From: Streptomyces viridochromogenes
GTDB taxonomy: Bacteria > Actinomycetota > Actinomycetes > Streptomycetales > Streptomycetaceae
Direction of reading: 5' to 3'
Length of the DNA stretch: 64,000 bases
Assembly (NCBI RefSeq): GCF_001270495.1
Contig: NZ_LGUR01000215.1
Location: 1 to 64,000 of the forward strand
The notes under the pieces were generated by a model that ran no database searches, was not told the origin of the DNA, and saw nothing but the letters and a program-made list of their open reading frames with translations. A program made the translations under genes and the position numbers. Of the stretch, positions 26,036 through 35,208 are shown one piece after another. Position 1 is the stretch's first letter, and every line of letters starts with the position of its first letter.

Positions 26036-27472
26036 ATGAACCCTCATGCAGCGGTGTCGGTCCGACAGTCCCGCTGGGTTCCGGCTGCCGCCCTCCTCCT
26101 GGCCATGACGACCTCCTGCACCGGTTCCGCGTCGGGGAACGGCGCTGCCGCGGCCTTCAAGCCCGGCGCGGCCGGGGTGGGTGACCGGCTGTTTCCCGCA
26201 CTCGGCAACGGCGGCTACGACGTGGCGCATTACGGACTGACCCTGGATTACGTGCCCGAGACCAACCGGCTGAAGGGCACAGCCGTCATCACGGCGCGCG
26301 CCACCCAGGACCTGAGCCGCTTCAACCTCGACCTGTCAGGGCTGCGCGTACGCCGGGCCACCGTGCAGGGCGCGACGGCCCGATACACGCGGGAGAAGGA
26401 CGAGTTGCAGGTGACACCGGCGAAACCGGTCGAGGAAGGCGACACGTTCCGGACAGTCGTCACCTACGACGGCACCCCCCGCACGATCGAGGACGACGAC
26501 GGAAGCCTGGAGGGCTGGATCGAGACCGACGACGGCTCGACCGCCCTCGGCCAGCCCGCCGGTTCCATGACCTGGTTCCCGGGCAACCACCACCCCTCGG
26601 ACAAGGCCACGTACGACATCACGGTCACCGTGCCCAAGGACGCGGACGGCGACCCGTACGACGTGGTCAGCAACGGCGAGCTGACCACCGAAGAGGACAA
26701 CGGGGAGACAGTGACCCGGCACTGGCGCACCGAAGAGCCCATGGCCGGCTACCTCGCCCAACTCGCCGTCGGCTACTTCGAGGTCCACAAGGGCCGGACC
26801 GACGACGACCTGCCCGTCTACGTCGCCGTCGACCCAGACGAGTCCGAGAACGCCGCGGACGTGAAGGAGCTGGTCCCCGAGATCGTCGGCTGGGCGAGCG
26901 ACCGCTTCGGCCCCTACCCCTTCTCCTCCACAGGCGCCGTCGTCGACCACGTGCCCGAGCTCGGCTACGCCCTGGAGACCCAGACCAAGCCCTACTTCGA
27001 TGAGGCACCGGACGAGACGCTGCTCGTGCACGAACTGGCCCACCAGTGGTTCGGCAATTCCGTCACCCCGCGCCAGTGGAAGGACATCTGGCTCAGCGAG
27101 GGCATGGCCACCTACGCGGAGTGGCTCTGGGAGGAGGAGCGGGGCGGCAGGAAAACCGACGAGATCTTCGAGGACTTCTACGACGGCAAGGATTCCGAGA
27201 GCGAGGGCATCTGGGCCTTCCCGCCGGCCGATCCTCCCAGCGCGGCACGCGTCTCCGACCCGCCCGTCTACGGACGCGGCGCCATGGTCGTGCACAAGGT
27301 GCGTGAGGCCGTCGGCGACGGGACCTTCTTCGACATCCTCCGCACCTGGACCCGGCAGCACCGGCACGGCAACGCCGACACCGGACAGTTCATCGCGCTG
27401 TGCGAGGGCAAGTCCGGGAAGGACCTGACGAACCTCTTCGACGTCTGGCTCTTCGACAAGAAGAAGCCGTAG
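26036..27472 (+). CDS. M1-family zinc metallopeptidase, lipoprotein
   Basis: A 478-aa precursor with a lipobox (MTTSC, Cys ~25). After the aminopeptidase N-like beta domain (~60-240) comes the catalytic domain. The exopeptidase segment reads [10 protein letters not shown]. The zinc site is HELAHQW with His332, Glu333 and His336, and Glu355 lies in LSEGMATY at the expected spacing. It lacks the large C-terminal domain of full aminopeptidase N, as do other short extracellular M1 members. It is probably an outer-face peptidase that trims peptides for uptake. The ATG at 26036 was chosen because the lipoprotein signal starts there. Confidence 0.92.
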   Translation: MNPHAAVSVRQSRWVPAAALLLAMTTSCTGSASGNGAAAAFKPGAAGVGDRLFPALGNGGYDVAHYGLTLDYVPETNRLKGTAVITARATQDLSRFNLDLSGLRVRRATVQGATARYTREKDELQVTPAKPVEEGDTFRTVVTYDGTPRTIEDDDGSLEGWIETDDGSTALGQPAGSMTWFPGNHHPSDKATYDITVTVPKDADGDPYDVVSNGELTTEEDNGETVTRHWRTEEPMAGYLAQLAVGYFEVHKGRTDDDLPVYVAVDPDESENAADVKELVPEIVGWASDRFGPYPFSSTGAVVDHVPELGYALETQTKPYFDEAPDETLLVHELAHQWFGNSVTPRQWKDIWLSEGMATYAEWLWEEERGGRKTDEIFEDFYDGKDSESEGIWAFPPADPPSAARVSDPPVYGRGAMVVHKVREAVGDGTFFDILRTWTRQHRHGNADTGQFIALCEGKSGKDLTNLFDVWLFDKKKP

Positions 27473-27477
27473 GCCGT

Positions 27478-27511
27478 AGAAGGGCTCTTCCGCCGAGGGA
27501 AGAGCCCTTCT
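27478..27511. terminator. Bidirectional hairpin terminator
   Basis: Perfect 14-bp arms (AGAAGGGCTCTTCC / GGAAGAGCCCTTCT) with a 6-nt loop stand between the convergent M1 peptidase (ends 27472) and serine protease (ends 27559) genes. Confidence 0.85.
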
Positions 27512-27558
27512 CCTGTCCGCTCCTGTCCTGCCCGGTCCTGTCCGGATGAAGGACGGCC

Positions 27559-29526
27559 CTACGCGGGCGGGTACACCAGCGTGATCTCGCGGTTCAGGCC
27601 GGTCTCGTCGGCGTCCGGGTACATGGAGACCTCACCGTCGGACCACCGCACCAGGAAGTCGTCGGGGTGGCGGTTCTCCGTGTAGTCGCCGGCGCCCAGG
27701 ATGGTGGCGTGGGTCCAGAGCCGGTTGGGCTTCTTGACCTGGATCTCGCCGTGGAAGCCGTTCTGGTCGAGGTCCTTGTAGAGGGTCAGTTCGCCGTCCG
27801 TCCAGCGCACCATGAGGTCGTGCTGGTCGTTGCCGGTGAAGTCGCCCGACGTGAGCGTCGCGGCGTGCTTCCAGGTGCCGTTGGGCGCGGCGAGCTTCTT
27901 CTCGCCGTGGAAGCCGTCGCGGTTGACGTCGGTGTACAGGGTGACTTCACCGTCGCTCCAGCGGACCAGGAGGTCGTCGGTCCACTTGTTGTTGCTCGTG
28001 TAGCGGCCACCGGTGATGGAAACGGCGTGCTTCCACAGGGCGTTGGGCTTCTGCAACTGGACCTCGCCGTGAAAGCCCCTCTCGTCGACGTCGGGATAGA
28101 GCGTCAGCTCGCCGTCGGTCCAGCGGACGATCAGGTCGTCCGTGTCGGCACCGGAGAAGTCGCCCGCCGCGATGGTCTCGGCGTGCTTCCAGGTGCCGTT
28201 GGGCCCGGTGAGACGAAACTCCTTGTCGAAGTTGTCGCCGTCCTCACCGGCTCCGCGGTACAGGGTCACCTCGCCGTCGGACCAGCGCACGATCAGGTCG
28301 GAGTAGTCCCACGATCCGGGATTGCCGTCGGTGAAGTAGCCCCCGGCCATGACCTCGGCGTGCTTCCAGGTCTCGGCCTTGCCCAGGACGCCACGGCCGG
28401 CCGGCTGACGGTTGTTGACCGCGTCGTCGTAGAGCGCCTTGGCGTCGGCGTCGAGATAGGAGCTGTAGGAGATGTCGTCCTTGTCACCGCCGGTCTTCCA
28501 GCCGCCGATGACTCCGATGAGGCCCCAGCCGCCGCCTCGCTTGACGAGGAACGGCCCGCCGGACGCGCCGCCGGAGTACTTGTCGCACGCGATACGCAGG
28601 AAACTGCCCGGGATCTTCGGGTCGGTGCTGTTGTAGCGGACGGTCTTGTCCGTGCAGTCCAGCGGGCGCTTCTGGTTGGCCGGGTAGCCGATGAGGCGGA
28701 CCGGGTCGTGGGCGTACCCGGCATTGATCATCAACTCGGCCCCGCCGACGACGTCCTCGACGTTCTTGCCGCCGCGCGGCTCGATCTGCAGGAAGTTGAA
28801 GTCGAGGTCGGCCGCTGCGTCCGGGCCCTTGGCCAGGTACCGCTTGTCGACGTAGATCCGCCCGGGCTTGACGGTGAAGGCGCCGTGCGGCTTCCTGCCG
28901 TCGTCGTACTGCGGGACGAACGTGAGGTTCTTGCGCGCGTCCTGGTCGTCGAAGCAGTGACCGGCGCTCATCACGATGTTCTTGCCGGGGCTCTTGACGA
29001 CCGTGCCACCACAGAAGCGGCCGGTGTCGGTGCCGTCGTTCCAGAAGAAGGTGCCGACGACGGGCAGCCCTTCGAACGGCTTGCTGGGGGAGCGGGGCGT
29101 CCTGGCCGGAGAGGGAAACCGCTTGGCCTCCTGCTCCTGGACGGGCTTCGCGGCCCGCATACGCTCCGGAGTCCAGTAGCTGTCGGCGTCGGCCGGTGTG
29201 AATCCGCGAGCATCGTCGTCCCCGCCCGCCGGCACGGGGGCCGACGGAAGGGAAGGCTGTTCCGCCGGGGAGCCCGGGGTGGCATTCGTCGGGCTGGCGG
29301 TACCCGGGGTGGCGGTACCTGGGGTGGCGGTGCTTGGGCTGGCGGTGCCCGGGATGGCATTCGTCGGGCTGGCGGTGCCCGGGCTGGCATTGCCCGGAGT
29401 GGCGGCCCCCAGGGTGGGATTCCCCGAGGGAGATGGAGCGCTCGGGTCTGCGTACGCCGGAAAGCCCGGCAGCAGAACGAGTGCCGCGGCCCCCGCCGCA
29501 GCACTCAGCGCTCTGCGCAACTTCAT
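27559..29526 (-). CDS. Secreted trypsin-like serine protease with five C-terminal repeats
   Basis: A 655-aa precursor; the ATG at 29526 has GGGGGA just upstream. A signal peptide (~1-28) is followed by a Pro/Ser/Thr/Ala/Gly linker built from repeats such as GTASPTNATPG (~30-95), then the protease domain (~150-375). The triad is seen as His in MSAGHCF, Asp in DLDFNFLQI and Ser in SGGASGGPF. The C-terminal ~270 aa holds five repeats of about 50-55 aa with the core W-HA-x4-GDF...DLIVRWSDGELTLY, an FG-GAP/VCBS-like propeller design. Similar repeats in Streptomyces exoenzymes are thought to bind surfaces or polymers. The target is unknown. Confidence 0.9.
   Translation of the reverse strand: MKLRRALSAAAGAAALVLLPGFPAYADPSAPSPSGNPTLGAATPGNASPGTASPTNAIPGTASPSTATPGTATPGTASPTNATPGSPAEQPSLPSAPVPAGGDDDARGFTPADADSYWTPERMRAAKPVQEQEAKRFPSPARTPRSPSKPFEGLPVVGTFFWNDGTDTGRFCGGTVVKSPGKNIVMSAGHCFDDQDARKNLTFVPQYDDGRKPHGAFTVKPGRIYVDKRYLAKGPDAAADLDFNFLQIEPRGGKNVEDVVGGAELMINAGYAHDPVRLIGYPANQKRPLDCTDKTVRYNSTDPKIPGSFLRIACDKYSGGASGGPFLVKRGGGWGLIGVIGGWKTGGDKDDISYSSYLDADAKALYDDAVNNRQPAGRGVLGKAETWKHAEVMAGGYFTDGNPGSWDYSDLIVRWSDGEVTLYRGAGEDGDNFDKEFRLTGPNGTWKHAETIAAGDFSGADTDDLIVRWTDGELTLYPDVDERGFHGEVQLQKPNALWKHAVSITGGRYTSNNKWTDDLLVRWSDGEVTLYTDVNRDGFHGEKKLAAPNGTWKHAATLTSGDFTGNDQHDLMVRWTDGELTLYKDLDQNGFHGEIQVKKPNRLWTHATILGAGDYTENRHPDDFLVRWSDGEVSMYPDADETGLNREITLVYPPA
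29275..29425 (-). repeat. Minisatellite-like repeat encoding the protease linker
   Basis: About ten degenerate 15-bp units of the type GGCGGT(A/G)CC(C/T)GGGGT (plus strand) are arranged in tandem and encode ATPGT/ASPTN-type pentapeptides of the protease linker. Units are imperfect in sequence, but spacing is kept in frame. Confidence 0.8.
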
Positions 29527-29629
29527 GGTCAATCCCCCAGATTTATTGAGACGCGCGTCACGCCGCCTGGCGTGAGTGCGTCAAGGTCGGCCATGATCGT
29601 ATGACCACTTCATGCGGGGGACAGCGCAT

Positions 29630-30214
29630 ATGATCCAGTTCACACGCTCGTCCGCGTACAGCGGGCTTGCCGCAATTGCCGTGCCGCTGCTCCTGCTTGG
29701 GCACGCCGGGGCGGCTTACGCCGCTCCACTCCCGTTCCCTGGACGGGGATACGTCTCCGTCAGCGGTCCGGCAGAACCCGGCGAGGCGGTGGAACTCACG
29801 GTCAAGGAACGCCCTGGCAATCCCCACCCCACGGCGGTGGAGGTCTCCAGCCCGGCGCTGACCGACGACACCACCCTGGGCGACACCAAGAGCGCCTGGG
29901 TGGGCGCGGGCCGGATCAGAGAGAACGTGAAGCCCGGCACGTATCCCGTGACGTTCACGCTGCGCCACAAGGACGCCGACTGCGTGACGGAAGAGGACCG
30001 CGACTATCTCTGCGACTACCCCGCGATCGTCCTACACGGAAAGGTAAAGGTCTCGGCCCCGGACAAGCCCCCGGCCTCAAACGACGGCCCGCGCTTCGGC
30101 GGCGGCTTGGCACTCGGCATCGCGTCGGGTGCCGCGGCGACCCTGACAGCGGGCGGGGTACTGCTGCGCCTGCGGCGCCGGAGGGCTCTGGATGAGGCGT
30201 CGCGAAGCCAGTGA
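29630..30214 (+). CDS. Secreted protein with C-terminal membrane anchor, unknown function
   Basis: A 194-aa precursor; ATG 29630 has GGGGGA upstream and is preferred over ATG 29612. It has a signal peptide (~10-35, ending GAAYAA), an extracellular beta-sandwich-like region (~40-145) with two Cys (DADCVTEEDRDYLCDYP), and a Gly/Ala-rich membrane helix near 160-180 followed by a basic tail. This is the layout of Streptomyces surface proteins of unknown role. The gene overlaps the next one by 23 nt. Confidence 0.7.
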   Translation: MIQFTRSSAYSGLAAIAVPLLLLGHAGAAYAAPLPFPGRGYVSVSGPAEPGEAVELTVKERPGNPHPTAVEVSSPALTDDTTLGDTKSAWVGAGRIRENVKPGTYPVTFTLRHKDADCVTEEDRDYLCDYPAIVLHGKVKVSAPDKPPASNDGPRFGGGLALGIASGAAATLTAGGVLLRLRRRRALDEASRSQ

Positions 30215-31457
30215 GTCGCGGACGGCATCTTCCTCGAACCAGCTCGGCGATGCGCTGGCGGACGAGCATCGCCAAGAGTCTCGCCCTGGCCCTGGTCTTC
30301 AGCCGGTGACAGAGAATCAGCCGGCCGCGCACAGTCCCGCCTGGGGCAGGCTGATGCCGGCCGACGAAGTCGACCGACGAGTGGGTCTTTCGTGGCTCTC
30401 CGGACTCGGCTTCAACCGTGCGGCACCAGTTGAACTGCTCTTCAAGCTCCTGGACGTCGGTGTTACTGACTTCCTCTACCGCGAAGACCTGCCGAACGGC
30501 GTCATGGACGCCGCGGCCGTCCACCGAATACGGAATGTCCGCGCCCATGTTGCGGAAATCGGCCGCCTCTCTCCGGCCCAATGGGGGCGGCTTCTTGCCG
30601 CCTCGCCCGAGCCGGACCTGCGTGAGCAACTGACGGAGCGCGCCGAGGAACTTCTGGCAGCCCAGCGGCTTTCACGCGGCGGCCGTGGCGTCGGGCCTGC
30701 ACCCCGCCCCGACGCCGCGCCGCCCGCGACACCCGTCGAGATCGCCGCGATGGCCTCTGAGGTCCCCGACATCGACCCGCGCGGCTCGACGACGGCACTG
30801 TGGTGGATCGGCGCACTGCACGCGAACGCCGCGGCCATGCGTCAACTCGCGAGTTCCCCCAAGCTGCTGGTCCGCCGCAGCGTTGCGAGGGCACCGAGGC
30901 TGCCCTCGGACGTCGTGGAACTCCTCGCCCGCGACGAGGACCGCGTCGTGCGCCTCTTCCTGGCCGAGTCCTGCGACGACGCCCCGCCCGAGATGCTCCT
31001 TGAGGTCGCGGGATGGTGGGACGCGAGCTACTCGTTCCCCGGCCGGCCGCGCAACCATCCCAACTTCCCCCGTGAGGGCCTGCTGCGGTTCGCGGCAGAC
31101 CCGAACCCCCGCCTGCGTGCTCTCGCACTCGACGACCCGGCCTCCACCGCCGCACACGTCGAGCGGGCCAGCCACGATCCCCACGAGATCGTCCGCAGGT
31201 CCGCGGCCCAGGACCCTCGGCTCGCACCCGAGGCCGCGGTCCGATTGGCCACCGACCCCGACAACGGCGTGCGCTGGCGTGCGGTACCGCACCCTGCCGT
31301 CCCGCCGGCCGAGTTGGTGACACTCCTGCTCGACCTGCGCAGCGCGGAGATCGCCGTCCGCAATCCCACCATCCCCGTCCCCGTCATGCACCGCATGGCC
31401 GAGGTCGCCGCCCCATGGCTCGCTGCTCCACGCCGCTCACCACGGGGGCAGAGTTAG
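30192..31457 (+). CDS. HEAT/variant leucine-rich-repeat-like protein
   Basis: A 421-aa cytoplasmic protein. The ATG at 30192 lies inside the upstream gene and has GGAGG 7 nt before it, so translational coupling is likely; internal starts at 30306 (GTG) or 30354 (ATG) remain possible. Residues ~215-405 contain helical repeats of about 24-30 aa with patterns like SPKLLVRRSVARAPRLPSDV, DPNPRLRALALDDPAS and DPDNGVRWRAVPHPAVPP. These resemble variant leucine-rich repeats (LRV) found in many actinobacteria. No catalytic motif was seen; it is likely a protein-binding scaffold. Confidence 0.72.
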   Translation: MRRREASESRTASSSNQLGDALADEHRQESRPGPGLQPVTENQPAAHSPAWGRLMPADEVDRRVGLSWLSGLGFNRAAPVELLFKLLDVGVTDFLYREDLPNGVMDAAAVHRIRNVRAHVAEIGRLSPAQWGRLLAASPEPDLREQLTERAEELLAAQRLSRGGRGVGPAPRPDAAPPATPVEIAAMASEVPDIDPRGSTTALWWIGALHANAAAMRQLASSPKLLVRRSVARAPRLPSDVVELLARDEDRVVRLFLAESCDDAPPEMLLEVAGWWDASYSFPGRPRNHPNFPREGLLRFAADPNPRLRALALDDPASTAAHVERASHDPHEIVRRSAAQDPRLAPEAAVRLATDPDNGVRWRAVPHPAVPPAELVTLLLDLRSAEIAVRNPTIPVPVMHRMAEVAAPWLAAPRRSPRGQS

Positions 31458-31599
31458 GGCGGATCGAAAGCATGAGAACGGCCGTTGGGCGGCCGCATGG
31501 CTGCTGACGTGCGTGGACATGGTGAGTTGGCGCCGATGCGCGGGTCTGGTTGCACCGCCCGGTGGTGATGAGTCCGGTGGCCGCTGCCGCCCCATCCAT

Positions 31600-31752
31600 C
31601 CGCTCGGCGTCGCCGCGCACCAGGCGGCTGGAGAGCCAGCGCTCGGCGCCGGCTCTCCAGACGTCGTGGCGGGCAGTGTGCAGAAGCTGCGCGGGCTGCT
31701 GGAGGACGTACTGGAAGTGGCCCGCCCGGACTCTCATGCGGCGGCGGTGTCC
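31600..31752 (+). pseudogene. Possible remnant of a sensor-kinase dimerisation domain
   Basis: In the 326-nt gap between the repeat protein and the MerR gene, one frame reads VQKLRGLLEDVLEVARPDSH followed by AAAV. This closely follows the helix after the H-box of HisKA domains; compare LAVLVEDLMEISRFDARAAE in the intact kinase at 17553. No H-box, ATPase domain or ribosome site accompanies it, so it looks like a decayed fragment. Confidence 0.35.
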
Positions 31753-31783
31753 CGGCCGGCGTCACGCACATCGGCGGACCGGC

Positions 31784-32437
31784 TCAGCTCGGCTTCCGCT
31801 CCTGTGAGCCGTCCGCGCCGTACAGCTGTGCCGAGGCGTCCACATGGGCCAGCCTCCGCAGCGCGCTGAACACCGCCTCACCCAGTACGGTCCCGATCAC
31901 CACGGTCTCCGTCATGCTCTCGACCGCCACCCGCCGGTCCACGTAACGGAGGTCGGCGCGGGCGACCTGCTCGGCTGCGTCGGCGTAGTCGTCGAGCACC
32001 TCGACGAACGCCCCGTGGCCCAGTCGGCCCATGGCGGCCAGGGCCTTGGACAGGTCGATGGCGGCGGGGTTCGACTCGTGCGTCCGCCAGCCGCGCCGGG
32101 AGACGAGGTCGGCGACGACGGCCCGGGCGGTCGCCGACTCGGCGTCGTCGTGCTCGACGTCATCCCTGCCGAGGCGGTCCGCGGCCGCGCCGAGCACTTT
32201 GTGCAGCGGGCGTTCCGGGTCGTCGACGGCCGCCAGTACGTCCGCGATTTCGGCGACCTTCATGCCGCCCACATCGAGCAGGGCTCGGATGAGCCGCAGC
32301 CGACGCTCGTGCGCCTCGCCGTAGGTCGCCTGGTTCGGGCTGGTCAGCTCGCCCGGAGGCAGCAGGCCCTCACGGACGTAGTACTTGATCGTCGGCACCG
32401 GCACTCCGGTGTTGCGGCTCAACTCTCCAATGCGCAC
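31784..32437 (-). CDS. MerR-family transcriptional regulator
   Basis: A 217-aa regulator. The MerR winged helix is at 1-70 (MRIGELSRNTGVPVPTIKYY, then REGLLPPG), with a coiled region following. The C-terminal ~130 aa is a helical ligand-binding part without the Cys cluster of metal sensors, which points to an organic or antibiotic-like ligand. It is divergent from the membrane-protein gene at 32566; twin dyads in between are the likely operator. Confidence 0.88.
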   Translation of the reverse strand: MRIGELSRNTGVPVPTIKYYVREGLLPPGELTSPNQATYGEAHERRLRLIRALLDVGGMKVAEIADVLAAVDDPERPLHKVLGAAADRLGRDDVEHDDAESATARAVVADLVSRRGWRTHESNPAAIDLSKALAAMGRLGHGAFVEVLDDYADAAEQVARADLRYVDRRVAVESMTETVVIGTVLGEAVFSALRRLAHVDASAQLYGADGSQERKPS

Positions 32438-32509
32438 TGCCGGTTCACTCCGCTCCTTGGCCTTCGTCCTCAGGCCGGGCCGGCCCTTGCCGACCCGGCC
32501 TCCATCATA

Positions 32510-32547
32510 GATAGTGGCGCTATCGGATAGCGGATAGTGCCGCTATC
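32510..32547. promoter_or_regulatory. Twin operator dyads between MerR gene and membrane-protein operon
   Basis: Two 15-bp dyads, GATAGTGGCGCTATC (32510-32524) and GATAGTGCCGCTATC (32533-32547), have identical GATAG/CTATC arms and centres 23 bp apart. They lie 18 nt before the start of the membrane-protein gene and 73 nt before the MerR start. They are the obvious binding site for the MerR regulator, probably covering the promoter. Confidence 0.75.
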
Positions 32548-32565
32548 TGTTTCTAGGGGGTACCC

Positions 32566-33612
32566 ATGTCTTCTTCACGTCCGTCTTCCTGGCCCGCCTC
32601 GTTATGGTCGCCGTCGGCGCCATGGCGGTCGTCGGGATCATGGCGGTCATGGCACCGGCCGCTGGTGCTGTTCGCGGCGGCGATGGTGCTGATGGCGGTC
32701 GTGTCCGCGGTGGGACTCGCCGTCGACGACCGTGTCCTGACGGGGGCGCCGATCTGGTTCAAGCCGTTCAAGTTCGCGGTCTCGTTCGTGGCGTACTGCC
32801 TCTCCCTTGCCTGGATGCTGTCGCTCCTCCCGGGCCGACGACGCGTGGGCTGGTGGGCGGGGACGGTCGTCGCGCTGGCGAGCCTCGTCGAGATGGTGAT
32901 CATCACAGGGCAGGTGGTGCGCGGGAAACGCAGCCACTTCAACCACGAGACGCCCTTCGACGAGGCGCTGTTCAACGCCATGGCCGTCACGGTCGTCATC
33001 CTGTGGCTCGGCACGCTCGCCGTCGCCGTGCTGCTGCTCCGCGCCCGAATCGCCGACCGCGCGTCCGCCTGGGCGATGCGCTCCGGCATCGTCCTGGCGC
33101 TGGCCGGGGCCGGCGTCGGCTTCCTGATGACCCAACCCGCGCCGGGGCAGCGGCGTGGCGTCTCCAAGGTGGTCGGCGCGCACAGCGTGGGCGTGCCGGA
33201 CGGCGGTGCGTCGATGCCGCTGACCGGCTGGTCGACGACGGGCGGCGATCTACGGATCCCGCACTTCGTCGGTATGCACGCGCTGCAACTCCTGCCGCTG
33301 CTGGTCATGGTGCTGACCGCCCTCGGGCCGCGCTTCGCCCGCCTTGCCGACGCCCGGATACGGCTGCGTCTGGTGCTGCTCGCCTCGGGAACGTACGCCG
33401 CCGCCTTCACCCTGCTTCTCTGGCAGGCGCTGCGGGGTCAGCCGCTGATCCACCCGGACGGCGCGACGCTGGGGGCGGCCGGACTGATCCTGGCGGCCGG
33501 TGCTCTCGGGGCGTGCGGCTCCCTGAGGGCTCCGACTCCCGCTGAGGCGGAGGGCGCGGAGGGCGCGCAGGACGCGGAAGGCGCCCCCGCTGCGAAGGAC
33601 CTCGTGGCATGA
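32566..33612 (+). CDS. Multi-pass membrane protein of unknown function
   Basis: A 348-aa protein behind AGGGGG. It has about seven to eight hydrophobic segments from residue 30 to 320 and a hydrophilic C-terminal tail rich in Glu and Ala. A conserved-looking loop reads IWFKPFKFAVSF (~62-73), and another GDLRIPHFVGMHALQLLPL (~227-245) carries His residues. I do not recognise a transporter family. It is overlapped by the ABA4-like gene and is probably induced through the MerR regulator. Confidence 0.75.
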   Translation: MSSSRPSSWPASLWSPSAPWRSSGSWRSWHRPLVLFAAAMVLMAVVSAVGLAVDDRVLTGAPIWFKPFKFAVSFVAYCLSLAWMLSLLPGRRRVGWWAGTVVALASLVEMVIITGQVVRGKRSHFNHETPFDEALFNAMAVTVVILWLGTLAVAVLLLRARIADRASAWAMRSGIVLALAGAGVGFLMTQPAPGQRRGVSKVVGAHSVGVPDGGASMPLTGWSTTGGDLRIPHFVGMHALQLLPLLVMVLTALGPRFARLADARIRLRLVLLASGTYAAAFTLLLWQALRGQPLIHPDGATLGAAGLILAAGALGACGSLRAPTPAEAEGAEGAQDAEGAPAAKDLVA

Positions 33613-34073
33613 CCGGACTCCTCTTCGAGCTCTCCTTCTGGCTCGCCGCACCCGTGTGGCTGCTCATGATCTTCGCGCCGGGGTGGGGTCCGACCGCCCG
33701 CATCGCCGGGTCGCCGTGGACCGTGGTGCCTGTCCTGCTCGTCTATCTCGCACTGGCGGTCCCGGTGTTCCCCGAGCTCTGGAGCGCGGTCCGCAGCCCG
33801 GATCTCGACACCTTCCGCGATCTGACGGCCCTCGCGGACGGCGCGGGGGCCGTCTGGGCACAGGTCATCGCCTGGGATCTGCTGATCGGGCAGTGGATGT
33901 ACCGGGAGGCCAGGCGCCTGCGGATCTCCGCCCTGCTGATGGGGCCGCTGCTGGTCCTCACGATCCTGCTGTCACCGTTCGCACTGCTGGTGTTCCTGGG
34001 GCTGCGCGCTGCCGTGTCATGGCGTGCGAACCGCGCAGACCTCGCGACTACCGGGGTCGGCGGCGGCACGTAA
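33609..34073 (+). CDS. ABA4-like (DUF4281) membrane protein
   Basis: A 154-aa protein with four predicted membrane helices; the ATG overlaps the stop of the preceding gene. The pattern FWLAAPVWLLMIFAPGW near the N-terminus and AWDLLIGQWMYREARR (~88-103) matches the ABA4/DUF4281 family, named after a plant protein needed for neoxanthin formation. Its bacterial role is unknown. Confidence 0.8.
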   Translation: MTGLLFELSFWLAAPVWLLMIFAPGWGPTARIAGSPWTVVPVLLVYLALAVPVFPELWSAVRSPDLDTFRDLTALADGAGAVWAQVIAWDLLIGQWMYREARRLRISALLMGPLLVLTILLSPFALLVFLGLRAAVSWRANRADLATTGVGGGT

Positions 34074-34241
34074 TCGGTGCCATGTAGTCGGCGCTCGGGA
34101 TCCGTGGGCGCCGGCTCAGGCCCAGGTCGCCCCTACCGGGTGACCATCAGAACACCCGTACGGTGAACTGAAGCCTCCAGATGGCTCATTCGTTCGAGTT
34201 GAAACCCTCGAACGAGGTACGCGCAGTCAATTCTGCGATGC

Positions 34242-34919
34242 GTGATCAAGAACCTCAGGCGAGTCGCGTTCGCGGCCGCCCTCCTTCTCGCGCCCCTCGT
34301 GACACCCACCCCGGCCCACGCCCATCACCGGCCGGCCGAGACGTACACGCTGCCGATGGCGGCCTCGGTCCACCTCCTCCCGCTCGCCGCAGAGGTGCGG
34401 GACGGCTACCAGCGCACGAGCTTCAAGCACTGGAACGCCGGCCAGAACCCCACCGACGGCTGCAACACCCGAGCGGAGGTGCTGCTCGCCGAAGCGGTCG
34501 AACGGCCTCAGGTCCTCCCCGGTTGCAAGCTCTCCGGCGGGCGCTGGTGGTCGTACTACGACGCCCGGTGGCTCACCGCGGCCTCCGCCCTGGACGTGGA
34601 CCACATGGTGCCGCTCGCTGAGGCATGGGACTCCGGAGCATCGCAATGGAGTGCCGAGCGGCGTGAGGCGTACGCCAACGACCTGGCTGTCACCCCGTCC
34701 CTCGTCGCCGTCTCGGCGGCCTCGAACCGCAGCAAGGCCGACCAGGATCCCGCAGAATGGCTCCCGCCGGCCGTCGAGGTCACGTGCCGGTACACCGCGG
34801 AGTGGATCGCCACCAAGCTCCGCTGGGGCCTGACCGCCGACGCCGCCGAAATCGCATCACTCACCCAACACGCGGAAGCGTGCCCCGGCACGACCGTGAC
34901 CTACGAACCCGCGCCGTAG
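34242..34919 (+). CDS. Secreted HNH endonuclease (DUF1524-type)
   Basis: A 225-aa precursor starting at GTG 34242. The signal peptide runs to about residue 28 (ending AHA). The nuclease core has LDVDHMVPLAEAWDSGA (~125-141, the beta-beta-alpha-metal His) and SAASNRSKADQDPAEWLP (~167-184). This DUF1524/GmrSD C-terminal type is common as a secreted nuclease in Streptomyces. Cys residues at GCNTR, GCKLS, TCRY and ACPG suggest two disulphides, fitting export. It probably degrades extracellular DNA. Confidence 0.88.
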   Translation: MIKNLRRVAFAAALLLAPLVTPTPAHAHHRPAETYTLPMAASVHLLPLAAEVRDGYQRTSFKHWNAGQNPTDGCNTRAEVLLAEAVERPQVLPGCKLSGGRWWSYYDARWLTAASALDVDHMVPLAEAWDSGASQWSAERREAYANDLAVTPSLVAVSAASNRSKADQDPAEWLPPAVEVTCRYTAEWIATKLRWGLTADAAEIASLTQHAEACPGTTVTYEPAP

Positions 34920-34965
34920 AACTGTGGTGCCGCACCGGCAACGGGGCGGCACCACCAACTGGGCC

Positions 34966-35151
34966 TCACCCAGGGAGGCTCGAGTTCTGAGCTGGTGGAG
35001 TTCCGGCATGCCGGGCGCGTCGGCGGTATCGGACCAGAGCCAGGCCCCGGGCGGTGATGACCGCGGTGGAGGCGAGGCCCCCGGCTGCCGCGCATACGAC
35101 GAGGGCCGGCCGGGCGTACGTGGTCTGAGCCAGGGTTCCGGAGCGGTTCAT
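34966..35151 (-). CDS. Possible small membrane protein
   Basis: A 61-aa frame with one hydrophobic stretch (ALVVCAAAGGLASTAVI, ~18-34) followed by a basic RYRRRARHAG tail. It lies in the disturbed region beside the VapC remnant and has no clear ribosome site. It may be a real small protein or the fragment of a lost gene. Confidence 0.22.
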   Translation of the reverse strand: MNRSGTLAQTTYARPALVVCAAAGGLASTAVITARGLALVRYRRRARHAGTPPAQNSSLPG

Positions 35152-35208
35152 CAACAGGCCGAGCAGCGAGGAGAGTTGGGTAGTCCCGATGCCGCGGTGC
35201 CGAGGAAC

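Noticed and set aside
29275..29425. Repeat array that could be mistaken for CRISPR
   Set aside because: Units are about 15 bp with no unique spacers and are in frame within the protease linker.
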